A DNA stretch of 64,000 bases from Colius striatus (Eukaryota; Chordata; Aves; Coliiformes; Coliidae): the NCBI RefSeq assembly GCF_028858725.1, contig NC_084765.1:9007501-9071500 (forward strand). The letters are read 5' to 3'. The position numbers and the translations under genes were made by a program. Of the stretch, positions 11,560-23,400 are shown piece after piece (position 1 is the first letter of the stretch; every line of letters begins with the position of its first letter). The notes beneath the pieces are model-generated. The model was not told the DNA's origin and ran no database searches. It saw only the letters and a list, made by a program, of their open reading frames with translations.

Positions 11560-12027
11560 CGCCGTGTGGCGCACCTGGCGGCGCGGGGGCAGGGAGCGAG
11601 GCCGGCCGCGGAGCGCAGCCCGGGACACGCCGCCCCCGCGCAGGTCGGTTCCCATGGTCGGGCGAGGAGAGGCGGGGGTGGGCAGCGTGGCACGGGGCTT
11701 GGAGGGAGGGTCCTGCCTCAGCGGCGACGATGCGCGCCGCTGCCCGGGATCTCCTTGACTTGGAGACGCGGCGGAGCGCCGTGTCCGCGTTGTCCCGAGG
11801 CGGCGCGGTGGAGGGCACGGCCGGGCAGGAGGCGGGTCAGCGGGGCACGCAGGCTCCCGGCGGCTTCTGGGGCGCTGCACACGGCATGTTGCAAGGGGAT
11901 CCTTCGCGAGTCCCGCTGAAGATGTGACTGCAGCGCCTGTTGCTTCTCCCTTCTTTTTGCATTGCTCTTGCTGTGAAAGTTAAGGACTCCGTGCTGTTGA
12001 GAAGACTTTTAAACAGACGCGGTTGCT
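11560..12027 (+). other. PPFIBP2: Probable non-coding first exon of PPFIBP2 (approximate)
   Basis: The start-codon exon at 30661 opens with a splice acceptor, so at least one upstream 5'-UTR exon must exist, and the CpG island is the natural source. The strongest donor I see downstream of it is GCT|GTAAGT, with GTAAGT at 12028-12033. Splicing there to 30661 puts a TAA in the coding frame just five codons before the junction, with no ATG after it, so translation would still begin at 30691. An alternative donor is CGCAG|GTCGGT at about 11643. The 5' boundary is a guess from the CCAAT box; both ends need transcript data. Confidence 0.4.
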
Positions 12028-12234
12028 GTAAGTTAAATATTTATTCTCACAGTGAGCAAAGCTTTGAAACTTGAGTTCAACTAGCAGTTCGGTAAATAAA
12101 CCGTTTTATTAACGTAGCTCGGCTGTCAGCCGTGACATCCAATTGCAGCCAAGTTCTCTAAACTGGAAGCGAGGGGTTCTCCTTTCTAGTCTGTGATTGA
12201 AAATTAATTCGGAAAAGAGGTACGTGGGGGAAAT

Positions 12235-12421
12235 ATGATCGTTAAAAGGATGTTCAGAAAAGAACAGCCGGATGATGAAACTGACTGCTATGGGCTGTTT
12301 TACCGGTATAGAGATAAGGGACTCAAGAGAATGAGATGTCAAGTGATCTCCAGTTTTATCGTTCAGCTCCCATCGGGCTACCGTGATAAAAAATACCTCC
12401 CCCTTAACATTTACAAGAAGG
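12235..12421 (+). other. Small open frame with splice donor next to the CpG island
   Basis: An ATG with A at -3 opens a frame whose first 62 codons end at AAGAAGG|GTAAGG, a good donor with GT at 12422. The block keeps CpG dinucleotides (TACCGGTA, ATCGGGCTACCG), unlike the AT-rich intron around it. The predicted peptide is basic and rich in Tyr, Lys and Arg, and matches no family I know. Joined to the PPFIBP2 exon at 30661 it would hit TAA at the next codon but one, so it could only be an upstream ORF, an alternative non-coding exon or a separate transcript. It may also be merely CpG-island shore. Confidence 0.2.
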
Positions 12422-13961
12422 GTAAGGAATCACATTTGTTCAGGTTTGCATGGGGCAAAATAAGATGTTAAGTATTAATTTGGTAGGTCAGTAACTGTGG
12501 CTTTGAGTGTTTGTAGATGAAGTGCAGTATGTGCTTTTGAAGATTTGCATGTACAACACGTTGTATTTCCATAGTCATAAAGGTCTTCTACAGTTTAAAA
12601 CTTTTAACTGCAAGGTTTTAGCATGAGAGGAAACAATGAGGGGCACTTCTCTGTGCTTTTGGGATTTTGGGTTTTTTTTTAAAGAAAGAATGCATGAACA
12701 GGTGGATGAAGGGCTTCATGCTGAAGGAGGACAGGTGGAAAGAGGATATGGGAGAGCAAAGAAAGAGCAATTTCAGCTTTCCAGGTTTATTGATTTACTT
12801 GTATTCTTGACTTTGACTTGGATCCACTGTATGAACTTAGCTAAAATCAGTAAATCTTTACGCTTACTTATACCTTCCTAATGGAGAAATGCTTGGGGTA
12901 GAGTTCTGTATACCAGGAGACTGACAGGACAGATTGGCACAACCCTAAGCAAATTTGGATTATTCTAAAATTATGTAGATTTACCCTCCGTTTGACAATA
13001 GTTCCATTTGGAAGCAATTGTAAGAGTCTCTTGAACCTTAAGGAAACTCAATGTAAGTTAGAGCAGAGGGAGAACTGAAATAAGCCTTAGGTTTGCCTTC
13101 AGGACAGGTATAACTTGGTACCATAATATGAGGAAAAAGTAATATGTAAAAAAAAATATAATTTGTAGTATATTAAACAATTTTAAGTTCCCTGTAACAA
13201 GACTTAAGCAGAGTGATAGCTCAAGAGTAATCTTGACACTGACTGCTGATGTTTATATCTGTTGTAGACACACATGATATGCCTGTAATTCTTTTGTAAT
13301 GATGTTAGTACCACTTTTGAAAACTTAAATCCTTTATTTACCTAAGGCAGGTAATGATCAAGTGTCCTGGCAAAACATATAGCAGTTTATCTGTCATACA
13401 TCTGGGACTCGGCCCTGAGGAAAACATCAAATTAAAGGGAGGAGACAGAAACTGATTAATCTGTGTGGCTGAAGCGTGGTAGGAATTGGCTTGGGAGCAT
13501 TGTTCCCTGGTTCCATGTTCCTATGTGGCTTTCATCTCCTGTTCTGGGAAGGCAGGGAATTAGAGGAATGGTGGCAGAGGATGATGCTGCTGCCACCTTG
13601 ATTTCACTACAGCAATCCCATCCAAATAAGGACTATGCTAGAAGCAGGGAAGATAGGAAGGCAGTAGGGAAGAAATAAGTAAGGGTTGGATAATAAACAC
13701 AATCCTCCTCTCACTATGTCTTTGTTAATGTGGTACTAGCAATGTGGAAATGTGATCGAGATGGGGGGATAGTGGGAGGTGGGGAGTGTAAACAAAGAGA
13801 AAATATATCACTGTAGGCATAGACGAGAGAAGTGCTTTCTGGGTTCTTGAATCAACTCTCCCCATTTCCTTTGTCATACTGCTGTTAAACCAAGTTTCTC
13901 TGTTACTCCAGATTGTCTGTACAGGCTTCAAGGCAGCGTAATGTGACTTAATGTAGTAGAA

Positions 13962-14066
13962 TGTTCTTGTGTGACCTACTCTAGGTGGTCCTGGTCTGGC
14001 AGGGGGGTTGGACTAGATGATCTCTAAAGGTCCCTTCCAACCCTTAAGATTCTGTGATTCTGTGAA
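13962..14066 (+). repeat. CR1 retroposon 3' tail
   Basis: GTGTGACCTACTCTAGGTGG, GGTTGGACTAGATGATCTCT and GGTCCCTTCCAACCC, followed by ATTCTGTGATTCTGTGA, form the characteristic end of CR1 in plus orientation. Only about 100 bases remain. The same blocks occur at 48731-48826, so the two copies belong to the same or a closely related subfamily. Confidence 0.93.
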
Positions 14067-17000
14067 TGGAGCGTGGGAAGGGAACAGGTGAAAACAGTTA
14101 GTGAAGACCTTACGAATCACCTTCCCTGAACACTTTGATGGGGTCAGCAAGCAAGAGGGAAAGGCAGAGAGAGAGAATATTCTATGAGTGCAAAACATGG
14201 GAAAATGAAAAAGAACAGAAGATAGTGACCCACCTGGTTTTTTCCCACGTGCAGCTCTGGTCCTAGCTCTCATTTACGTAAGTTGTTTCCTGTTTGCTTC
14301 TTTCCGGTCTGTTGCACTTCAAAACAAACAAACTCCCACAAAAACCTATAAAGCACTTATCCCTAGACACTACTTTCACTGTTGTTAGACTATTAAGAGA
14401 CAGATCAGAAACTTACTTCACTTTCCCCACAGCTAGGGATTTACTTGAGCCTTTCAGCTCTAACAAATGAGGGCCTTGATCTGGTAAGATTAGCAAAAGA
14501 CTGTGCTCATACAGGTAATGCAGAGCCTCAGTGGGGTTCTGCTACTTAGCAAAAATAAAAATCTGCCTTCCCCTCAAAAAGATATTTACAGGAAACTTAT
14601 GAAACTGTCTTCTTGCTTTACATGTCCTTAGTATGATTCAGAGGATGTAGTGTTTATCAAAGCAGAGAAATTATACATAAGGGAATGTGTTTTGTGATAA
14701 TGATCACTCAGTATAGATGCAAACATGTTATTCAATGTACTGTACCAAGCAAGGCTTTTCTGCATATTCTCAAAATAGTGTAGAAATAGTGATGCAACAA
14801 AAGATGACTTTGTTTAGGGCAGTAGATGAGAACCTTCAAAAGAAACTTTTCTGTTAGTGAAGTTGCATCATTCAAGTCTTTCAAGATGTTTATCATCTCA
14901 GTTTGCCACCTCATCCTAAGAGTGAATTCAACTTCTTAAAGTATAATTTTGATATTGTGATAATCTACTGACTAAAGTTTAGCCAGCAGTGGCCACCCTT
15001 GAAGGCATACTTGACCAGTCACCAGGGTTCAGTAGATGTATATGAAATAATTCTACTTTGGTAACTTTTGATCCCCTAAAAATTTGAAAGTTTAAGCCAC
15101 AAACTATTTCAAGTTCTCTAAATTTTCACTGGTTTGTTCTTGTCTATTCTGTGCTATCAACTTACCTGTTACATTGAAGAGCTGAATAAAATGAGACTTC
15201 CACCTTTGGACAGTTTGTTCTTTAACATTGTCTAAACACCAGCCTTGAGGTGATAACATATTTTTGATAAACTATGACAACTTGAATATCTTCCTGCTAC
15301 TCCTTTATAGTATTTTATAGTTCTTCTAAATAGATGCATGTTAAGCAACAAAATAAAGATCCCTTTTTTGTTGTTGCTAGATGCCTCTGCCTACATGTTT
15401 TAGCACAATGTTTTTATTACAAGTTTCTATTCACTTCAGAACATTACAGTTAACCTCTGTTGTTTCCCTGTATTCATGTGTCTATTTGCTATTCCCAATA
15501 GCACTTTACTCTTATTTGTCAATTCATTGATGCAGAGAACAAAGAAGTTAAAGATGTTAAATTAAAAAGCTAATTTCTTATTGAAAGAATCAAACAAAAA
15601 AAAAGCCTAATGACACTGTTAGCAGTCTAGGTCAATTTGTGGATTTTATGTTTACACTATACATCTGCCAAGTTATACCGTAGTGGTTTGAAGGACTGTA
15701 AGCATGACCTGGTTTTAAACTCTTATTTGATAACTCTTAAAGCAAGATTGTTGTGAATATTATGTAGCTTACTAGTATTTCTGAAAGGCCTGCAACCTAG
15801 AGCCACTGAGGGGAAAGAGATGCATATTTTCATTCTGATCAAAGAGAAAAATTTGGTATCTTCACAAACATAAGACAGGACATTATTTCTCTGCCAGGTA
15901 TCGGCAAACTGTCGGGGAACCATTAGCGTTTTTCTCAACTCTGTGTGTAGAATATAAAAAATATATTCTTATATTTATTTTATATCTACGTGTCTATTCA
16001 CCTGTTTAGCTGAATTTTCTAGATTAAACCTGAAGTAATTCAAGATAAAAGTAGAAAATTGAATACAGGATAAAATAGAGCACTTGCTGGTTTACAGAGT
16101 GGGGAAAAGATAAGAAACTCAATGGTGACCAGATTATATATGGCAGACAATAAGCCTGCAATGGTAAATGGTGGATCTGATCTCTAAAATGTTGCAATTA
16201 TGGAGTGTGAATTGCTCATTGTGTGAGAGGTCCTTATGTATCATCCAAATAGCCACAATGTAGCTAAATTGATGATGGTTTCCTGAAGCAGATACAAATT
16301 TGGAGAAAACAGATCAGCAAGGCTGTTTCTCCTCATGCAAAATATTGAATTAGGATGGAAGTGTGAAATAAGACTCAATGCTCAAAGTCAAGACATGCTG
16401 GATGGAAGAAAAACACAGATCCGAGGCCTGGCTGTCTTACGAATGTTTCTTATCAATGCAGACTTCCAGTCTTGTTTTCATTAGAGCAACAATGTAATAT
16501 GCATGAATATTCATAGGGAATGATTCACTTTTTGGCTATGTCTTCATACTCTTTTAAGATCAACAGTTAAAGTAATTGCTAAAGATAAACCTAAGCTACT
16601 GAATTCTGACCTGTATTTCAAGCACTGGCAGTATGGAAATTGCTATTTTGCTTTATGCTCTCTGAAAACAAGTCTGGTTGGTCTCCACATTTGAAGGTGA
16701 CTTGCTGGGGATGCCTTTTTGTTTCTGTCTGCGCTGCTCATACAAAGAAGTCATTTTGTTTCCAATTTGTGCTACTTTCAACCCAAACTTTATTTCAAAA
16801 GTCTTAATTTGATAGAGGAAAATATTTGTCATGTGTCTCTCAATGTAGTGAATCATATTTTATTCCACTGCTGTACAGTGCAGATGGTGGCATCTGCTTT
16901 AATAATGCATAATCAGAACATCTTAGTCTAATGATATTACAGTTAGATTTATGAATGTGATTCTGAGAGTATGATAAACTAATGCATGTAATCTGGTCAT

Positions 17001-17440
17001 CTCTTGAACGAAACTATTTTGATGTTTCACTCCATAGAAAAAGCAAACACATTGGGGAGGCAAATCCAACATTTTAAATAGACGTAAAATGAGCACAAAC
17101 CACCTTGGAAGCAGAATTTTTGCATTTCTATATACAATTTTAAACAGGAGGTGTATGAAGATCATCTTACATAAGACTTCTCTGTCTTTCTAAAACGCGC
17201 TGTCATCAGTTAATAACAAAATTTCTGTTAAATTATCTTTGTCCTACGTATTCAGTGCCTTGGTAACATTTCAGCCACTGTTAACCTATATATTAACAAA
17301 AATAAGCTCTTGGGAATTTGAAGTACGTGACCAGAAGAATTGCCTTCCAATCTCAGCTTTTATGTATCTCAGTTTTCTGTGATAAAACTCCCATATGCTT
17401 CATAAAACTGTTCTCATTAAGTTTGAGTGCATGCCTTCAT

Positions 17441-17518
17441 AATGCAGTTAACATAAAGTTTTACCCAAAATTTAGTATTAATGCAGTTAACATAAGATCT
17501 TACCTGAAATTCAGTATT
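17441..17518. repeat. Tandem duplication of a 39-bp unit
   Basis: Two copies of a 39-base unit lie directly adjacent (17441-17479 and 17480-17518). Each begins AATGCAGTTAACATAA and ends CAGTATT or TAGTATT. They differ at only a handful of positions, so the duplication is relatively recent. The unit length is a multiple of three, but the surrounding open frame has no coding support. Confidence 0.9.
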
Positions 17519-20413
17519 AATTCCATTCCTTTAGTTAATGTGGAAGTTGTTATGCCCAACCTAAAATATTAATACTTTGGGTTATCTGTGATGGTAACCT
17601 CTCCATATACTTTGCAGTGAGGGCACAAGTGAGAAATCACTTAACCATGGGTCTTCTTCCAGTGGCCTTACCATCACTCCATGAACAGTTTCACTGTCAG
17701 ATTTATGATCACCCAGCAGACTAAGAGAAAAAATGGCAAAACAAATCACTAGATTTTGAAATGTATTCAGGACATGCGTTAACAACTTCAGAATCCATGA
17801 GACTAGGAAAGGTGACAATAGCTTCAAAATAAACACCATTACCCAAACAAACAAAAACCCCTCCTCTAGCTGAACTTAAGGTATGTTTATGCAAGTGCTA
17901 TGTAAGCATATATACATATACAAGCAAAGTGTTTCTACTAAGCTTTATATTATACGTACCTTAATAACTGTTTCAAGAAGGGAAGAAGTATAAATCTTAA
18001 AATTTACTTATATGGAGCAGGAACACAGATTGGTTGTGAAATATGAATGAAAATAGGATATGTCATTGTCTTGAGCATGAGTTCCTTGCATCTGAAAAAA
18101 CCCTCCCAAATTTAGTTAAATGAATATTTTTCTTTTCTTGAAAGTAGTGTTCTGTAGTGAAAAGTATATATACAAATTATTTGAACAGTCGTACAGATTA
18201 TATTAAACCTGAATATCTCACTCATAAGCATTTTAAATTATTAGTCAAATATTTTTTTAATTAAAATGTTCTTCAATGTAGGAAGCAGAGTGTATACAAA
18301 GTAGTAATTTTACTTGAAAAGAGCAACTAATACTTTGATTTTATAATCTTCTTGTATACAAATGGAAAATCATTTTAGAACCTTTTGTTACTCGAAGAAA
18401 GGAGAGTTATTAAAACAAGCTTTTGTGCAGGAAAGAGATGTGTTCCAGCCTGCTTTGCAGAACATAATGTAAAAAATACTTGGTAGTTCACAATAGTTTC
18501 TCACCTATATTTCGCCCAGTGAGTACAACATTTCATAATAGTTGTAGATTAGGCTAAGGATTAAAAAACTGTTGCAAGAATTGTTTCTAATCTGTTTTGC
18601 TTTGATTGCTCCATTTTCATTAGGAAATTTAGTAACATCTTCAGTTTTGTTGGTCAATTGTGAAACCCAGATGGTTCTTATTTCACATAAACTACTTGCA
18701 AAAGGTTGGACTGTAGAAGATTGCATTTTTTTTTTTTAACATGGGGAGGGGAGTTTGTGTTCAGAGTAAAGGATTTGACACAAAGAGAATCCATCGTCTA
18801 GAATGACTTTAGTTTGGAGTCACCAGTCATTTGTAGTCTTTTATTTAATCAAAGTTTCTGATTATCAAGGGACTCATTGCAAAGAGTGGGACTAGCAGCT
18901 CTTCACTTCCTTTGGAAACTCATATTTAGTCACTTAGAAGCAGAGCATTTAGTTGAGACTGATAAAACCACTATGCTAGACAGTTCACCTAGTTTACCAG
19001 ACAGTATGCCTATAAATACCTATTTACCATGAATGTATTTTATTTGCTTTTCTGAACTAACAAAACAAACAGTACTGTTTCTTCCATGGAGCAGAACTAT
19101 CCCTTATCAATAAGGACTAATAAAGAAGAAAGAATTGCCTCATTACAGAGCAGTATTTCAGTGTTCATTAAAATGACCATATTCTTCTTTTCAAATAGGA
19201 AAAGACTTTTTTTTTTTAATTAATAATACCATCTTGAGTATTTCTACTTTGAGTTATTGAAGGCCGCTGAAATACAGGGGACTATCTCTCTTGTATATAA
19301 TAGCAAATCAAATTGTACGTACAAATTTGTATGAATGTGTAAAGAGATCATGATGATCTCCAATATGTGAGCAAACTTTGATCCATTTTCTGGAAAATTA
19401 AATAAACTGTGGGAACTGGAAGTGAACTCTGATTTCCTTTTCTCTCCTAAAGTAGAAGAATAACTTATGTAATTCTAATGAACAGTCATTTGAATAGTTC
19501 AATCTTTTTATTATTGTTCTTTTATTTTCTCTTTTAAGAACTGTCATTTGTCCCCAGATGCAAGAAAGTTCTGAGGTATTTTTCATATGGATGGGTCAAC
19601 TAGTAGCTGTTAGGGATTAAAGGACTTTGCAAGTCATTAGCCTGAAATAATTTCATTTTGTGGTTGTTTTAACAAGCAGATCCAATAAAAGTATTGTTAT
19701 CAAACAGTAAAGTATATGATTAAGCTATTACCTCAGGAAACTCCAGAAGTTTATTCACAATTGACCCAAAGAAGACTAATAAGCTTTTCAGACAGATATA
19801 AAAAACTGCTCTGAGTCTTAACATGAAGTACTCTGAAGTAAGACAGGATGTGTAAAAGCCTGACATTCAGTATCCCCTCAGGTATCGTTGCTGTTTGGGA
19901 ATGTGACAGTGCCTTTTAGGATTTCTATCTTTACTATAATGATACTCGAGCCTTTTAATGGAATTTAAGAATTTTGTTTCATTTGTCTTTTGTGTCAGTA
20001 TGAAGTTGTCTAGTCCATTTATTTCAGACTTAGTAAAATGTCTGACTTTATAACAATATAACTCTTCAGGGACTGTTATACTCTAGCATTTGCAACTATA
20101 ACTTTTCTATTTGTTTCAACTATTTGAAAAAGTTTTTCTTTGAACTGAAAGTAACAGTAGAATGAATTTTAGGCTACAGTTCTATTTTTTGGCAAATACT
20201 TTTGGGTCATTATTCACATTAAAGCAGTTAATTAAAGTACTTATCTGGAAATGAATCTACAGAAAACCCATGTATATTCATTATAATGATTTCACATCTA
20301 TTTTTTTTCATGCCCTAAAAGTAATGGGAATTCACTGTTAAAAGAGAACAAAAGGGATGCTTTATGCACACACCATTGATGAATTATGCTGACAGCATCC
20401 TCACCTTCAGATG

Positions 20414-20416
<3 letters not shown>

Positions 20417-20453
<37 letters not shown>
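20417..20453. repeat. (AT)n microsatellite
   Basis: About 18 uninterrupted AT units. This is expected to vary in length between individuals. The mirrored YIYIYI open frames on both strands come from this tract and are not genes. Confidence 0.97.
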
Positions 20454-20458
<5 letters not shown>

Positions 20459-23400
20459 GAAGAGTAATGAGTATATGAATGGGTCTGTTTCTATGTCTAG
20501 TTTTTGTCTTCAGTTTGTGTTGAGAAAGACATTTTTTAATTTGCAAGACTTCTGAAAGCTTTCTGAATTAGGTGTCCTAGCAAGCCTGTAAGCCAAAATG
20601 ACTGAACTGGAATACAGTAGTTTTGGAGGCTTATACATGGAACCGGATTTACTGAGCAATTATTCTCTTTCTGGAAATGATGTATATGTTTTAAGTTTTG
20701 CAAATTCAAATAGACATTCTGATGCATAGGACTGTGGCTGTGCATTTCTTTATCTCTTCCTTAGTCCTACCTATCATGTATATTTTCTAAGGAGAAATTT
20801 AAATTTATTTGACTTATCCTTGATAACATGATTTGACATGAAAATTTCTTTTACATTTGTACAGTAGTCAGAATAAATGCCTTGAAATGGTTGGCAGACG
20901 TGGCATGACAGGCCTTGTGGTTGGTAACAGTAGGCTTCCAGGATCTCTTTTTTTATCCTGTGCCATTGGATCTATATTTCCCTTCAGAACTGGCCTGTAA
21001 GACTGTAAAAAAGTTCCCACCAAATACTCAAAACTGGATATACAGTTACTTGAAAATTACTTGTTTCAATTATGGTGGCAGAGTGGAAACAGTAATAGTG
21101 CACATAGATGAATGTGAAACTTGCACTTGAGCAGGTTTTTAGTGTGGTGATTCTGTTAAGGTCCTTGCCTAGGTAAACATAGGGTTTTTTTCTGTGAGCA
21201 AATATATCTCCCTATAATAGGTTATTGAGGAGACCTATATATCTCCTGACATGTTCATTATGGACTCTTTTGTGTTCCCTCTAAAGTCAGCTTCTATTTT
21301 CAGTGGATGCTTAATCTGTCTCTAGTTGTCTCGGTATTCGTTTTTCTTCTCAGATCCACTGGAAAAACAAGAATAAGGAATGTTACATTTTTCTTGCCAG
21401 CTGTAATAATGTTTCTTCAACTGGGAAATACTACAAGTTTCTCTCACCTATGTAAATCTTACAATATATAGTTATCATTGCCTTATAACATTGCCTTTCT
21501 ATATAGTGTTATTTATCATAATTAGAAAAATCGTGTTACTTCATTAAGTATGAAGAGTAAATATGATAGGAGAAGATATCATTCTCTCATTTAGAAAGCA
21601 GCTGTGGCACAATATTTGAAATAGCTGTTTCCTTGCTTGTGGACCTGTTCTGCATGGAGCATGTCTCATATTCTGAGTAACAGGGAGAAAAATCAACAAA
21701 ATGTTTTACAAATTAATTTTAGATCGGGACTTAACTTGCCATGGAGAGTCTTTGCTGCTTGGTTATACCCATTTTTTATGCAATGAAAGAGAAATAATTG
21801 AAGATAGCTTTTTTCAAAGGTCTTTTCATTAATCTTCAGGAAGTAATCAATGTAAGAACATTCTGTTTGTAAGCATTAAACTGACACAGCTGTTAAAATT
21901 TATATTTTCATAGATGGTGATGAGCAATCTGGGATATGTTGCTTTTCATAATGTTCTTTCATTTGTTTTTCCTAGTTTAGTGCTTTTAATTCAAGCAGAT
22001 TCATTTATGTAGAATTTGCTGTTTCTAGCTGAATATATTTTCCTTTTGTTTCCAACAGACACTTTCCTCAAAATAGTTACTGAAGCTTAAATTTATACAG
22101 AAGTACTTGATACTGTCAGTTCCTGTTAGTGTGAATTCAGCATATTTGTGTTCACAGATGCAGGATGGGTCCTATTAAACCAGTCTAGTGATATTTCCAG
22201 TTATTTATAAATTGTTGCACAAAATGTTCCAAAGAAGAAAAAAACTAACATTGAGTTGAAACTCTACAAAATCAGAAAATCTGCCTTTTAGTGTTTATTT
22301 TTGAGCCTTATATCTAAAGCTTTTAAACTTTGCAAAAGTCTTCATATGACATTAATGAATGGGAGCGAAATTCAGATCAGAGCTTTATGACCTGAGTAAC
22401 ACAAGAAAAGATCAATTTGTAAAGAGAAATAATCATTAAAAGTATCTCTCTGTTATGTTTATGTTGGGCTATTTCTCTGTATCATCTTACCTAGAGCCCA
22501 GCTTTTTACCTTTGGAATCTTGTGGATGAAAATTGCCTCTCTTGATTGGAGGAAATCAGTTTTCTAGCTTGTTAAGCCTCCTCTTTGTTCTGTTGCAGAT
22601 AAACAAACCTTGGGTATCTCAGTGTCCACTGGTACCAATTCCTCTATAAATTCTCAACTACTTTAGTGTCTGTCCATTTTAAGGAAAACTTAGTGCTCTC
22701 CACTCTTCTGATCCTCCAAAGGGAATTATTTCTGTAAAGATCCATTGTTTTTACTTAGTGTGGAGACATTCACATATTCACCTCTGTCATCATGTATTTC
22801 TTTTGTGGCATTTTTCTAAAGATCAGAAGTATTCTGCAACTTGAGTGCTACATGGTCACCTCATCTCAACAGTAGCACAATAAAAGAAGAAAAAGTATAT
22901 AGACAAGCAACAAATGTGTTGAAAAATATGGATCTGGTTTACTCTGAGAAGAGACTTGCAGGATAACAATTCTTCAGTTAAACAAGAATGTTGTAGAGGA
23001 GAAAGGGGAATGGGACTAGAAAGAGACTCTAACATAATGGCATGAAAAATTGAGCAGTAATAAACCCCTGGTTTGGGGTTAGTGTCAGAGCATTCTCTAA
23101 AAAATTATACAAAATGGATTTGAAAAGAAATCTACAGAGAGTAGGTCCTTCAGCACCTATGAAGCATGATGATTCCTATCCAGTCTGTGTTTTATAGTCT
23201 CATGCATGCTGATTATTGGGAAAGACAGAGCAGGAGACTGATCCCTATGCATCTGTGTTGAAATGAACATCATTAGAGTCAGAGTGCTGGGCCAATCAGA
23301 CTTTTAGTCTGAGCAAGCATGACTGTTCTTATAGTGTCGTAAGAGTTCCAAAAATACATTATCTGTTTTCTGCCTCTGAGTCACATGAATTCGATGGATA

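Larger units (their letters stand above)
11200..11900. promoter_or_regulatory. PPFIBP2: CpG-island promoter of PPFIBP2
   Basis: This is the only sharply GC-rich, CpG-dense stretch in the window. It lies upstream of the first PPFIBP2 coding exon with nothing recognisable between them except intron-like sequence. Islands of this kind normally mark housekeeping-type promoters with dispersed start sites. It contains GC boxes (11358-11370), a CCAAT box (11491-11495) and two CACGTG E-boxes; no TATA box is evident. Long overlapping open frames on both strands here (up to 206 codons) are the usual by-product of GC-rich sequence lacking stop codons. Assignment to PPFIBP2 is inference from position and orientation; it could also drive a divergent minus-strand transcript. 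Confidence 0.8.

Noticed and set aside
11198..11927. Long overlapping open frames on both strands (up to 206 codons)
   Set aside because: They lie in the CpG island, where GC-rich sequence rarely forms stop codons. Frames are open on both strands at once and the peptides are Pro/Arg/Ala-rich low-complexity sequence.
20298..20555. Open frames with YIYIYI runs on both strands
   Set aside because: They are translations of the AT microsatellite.
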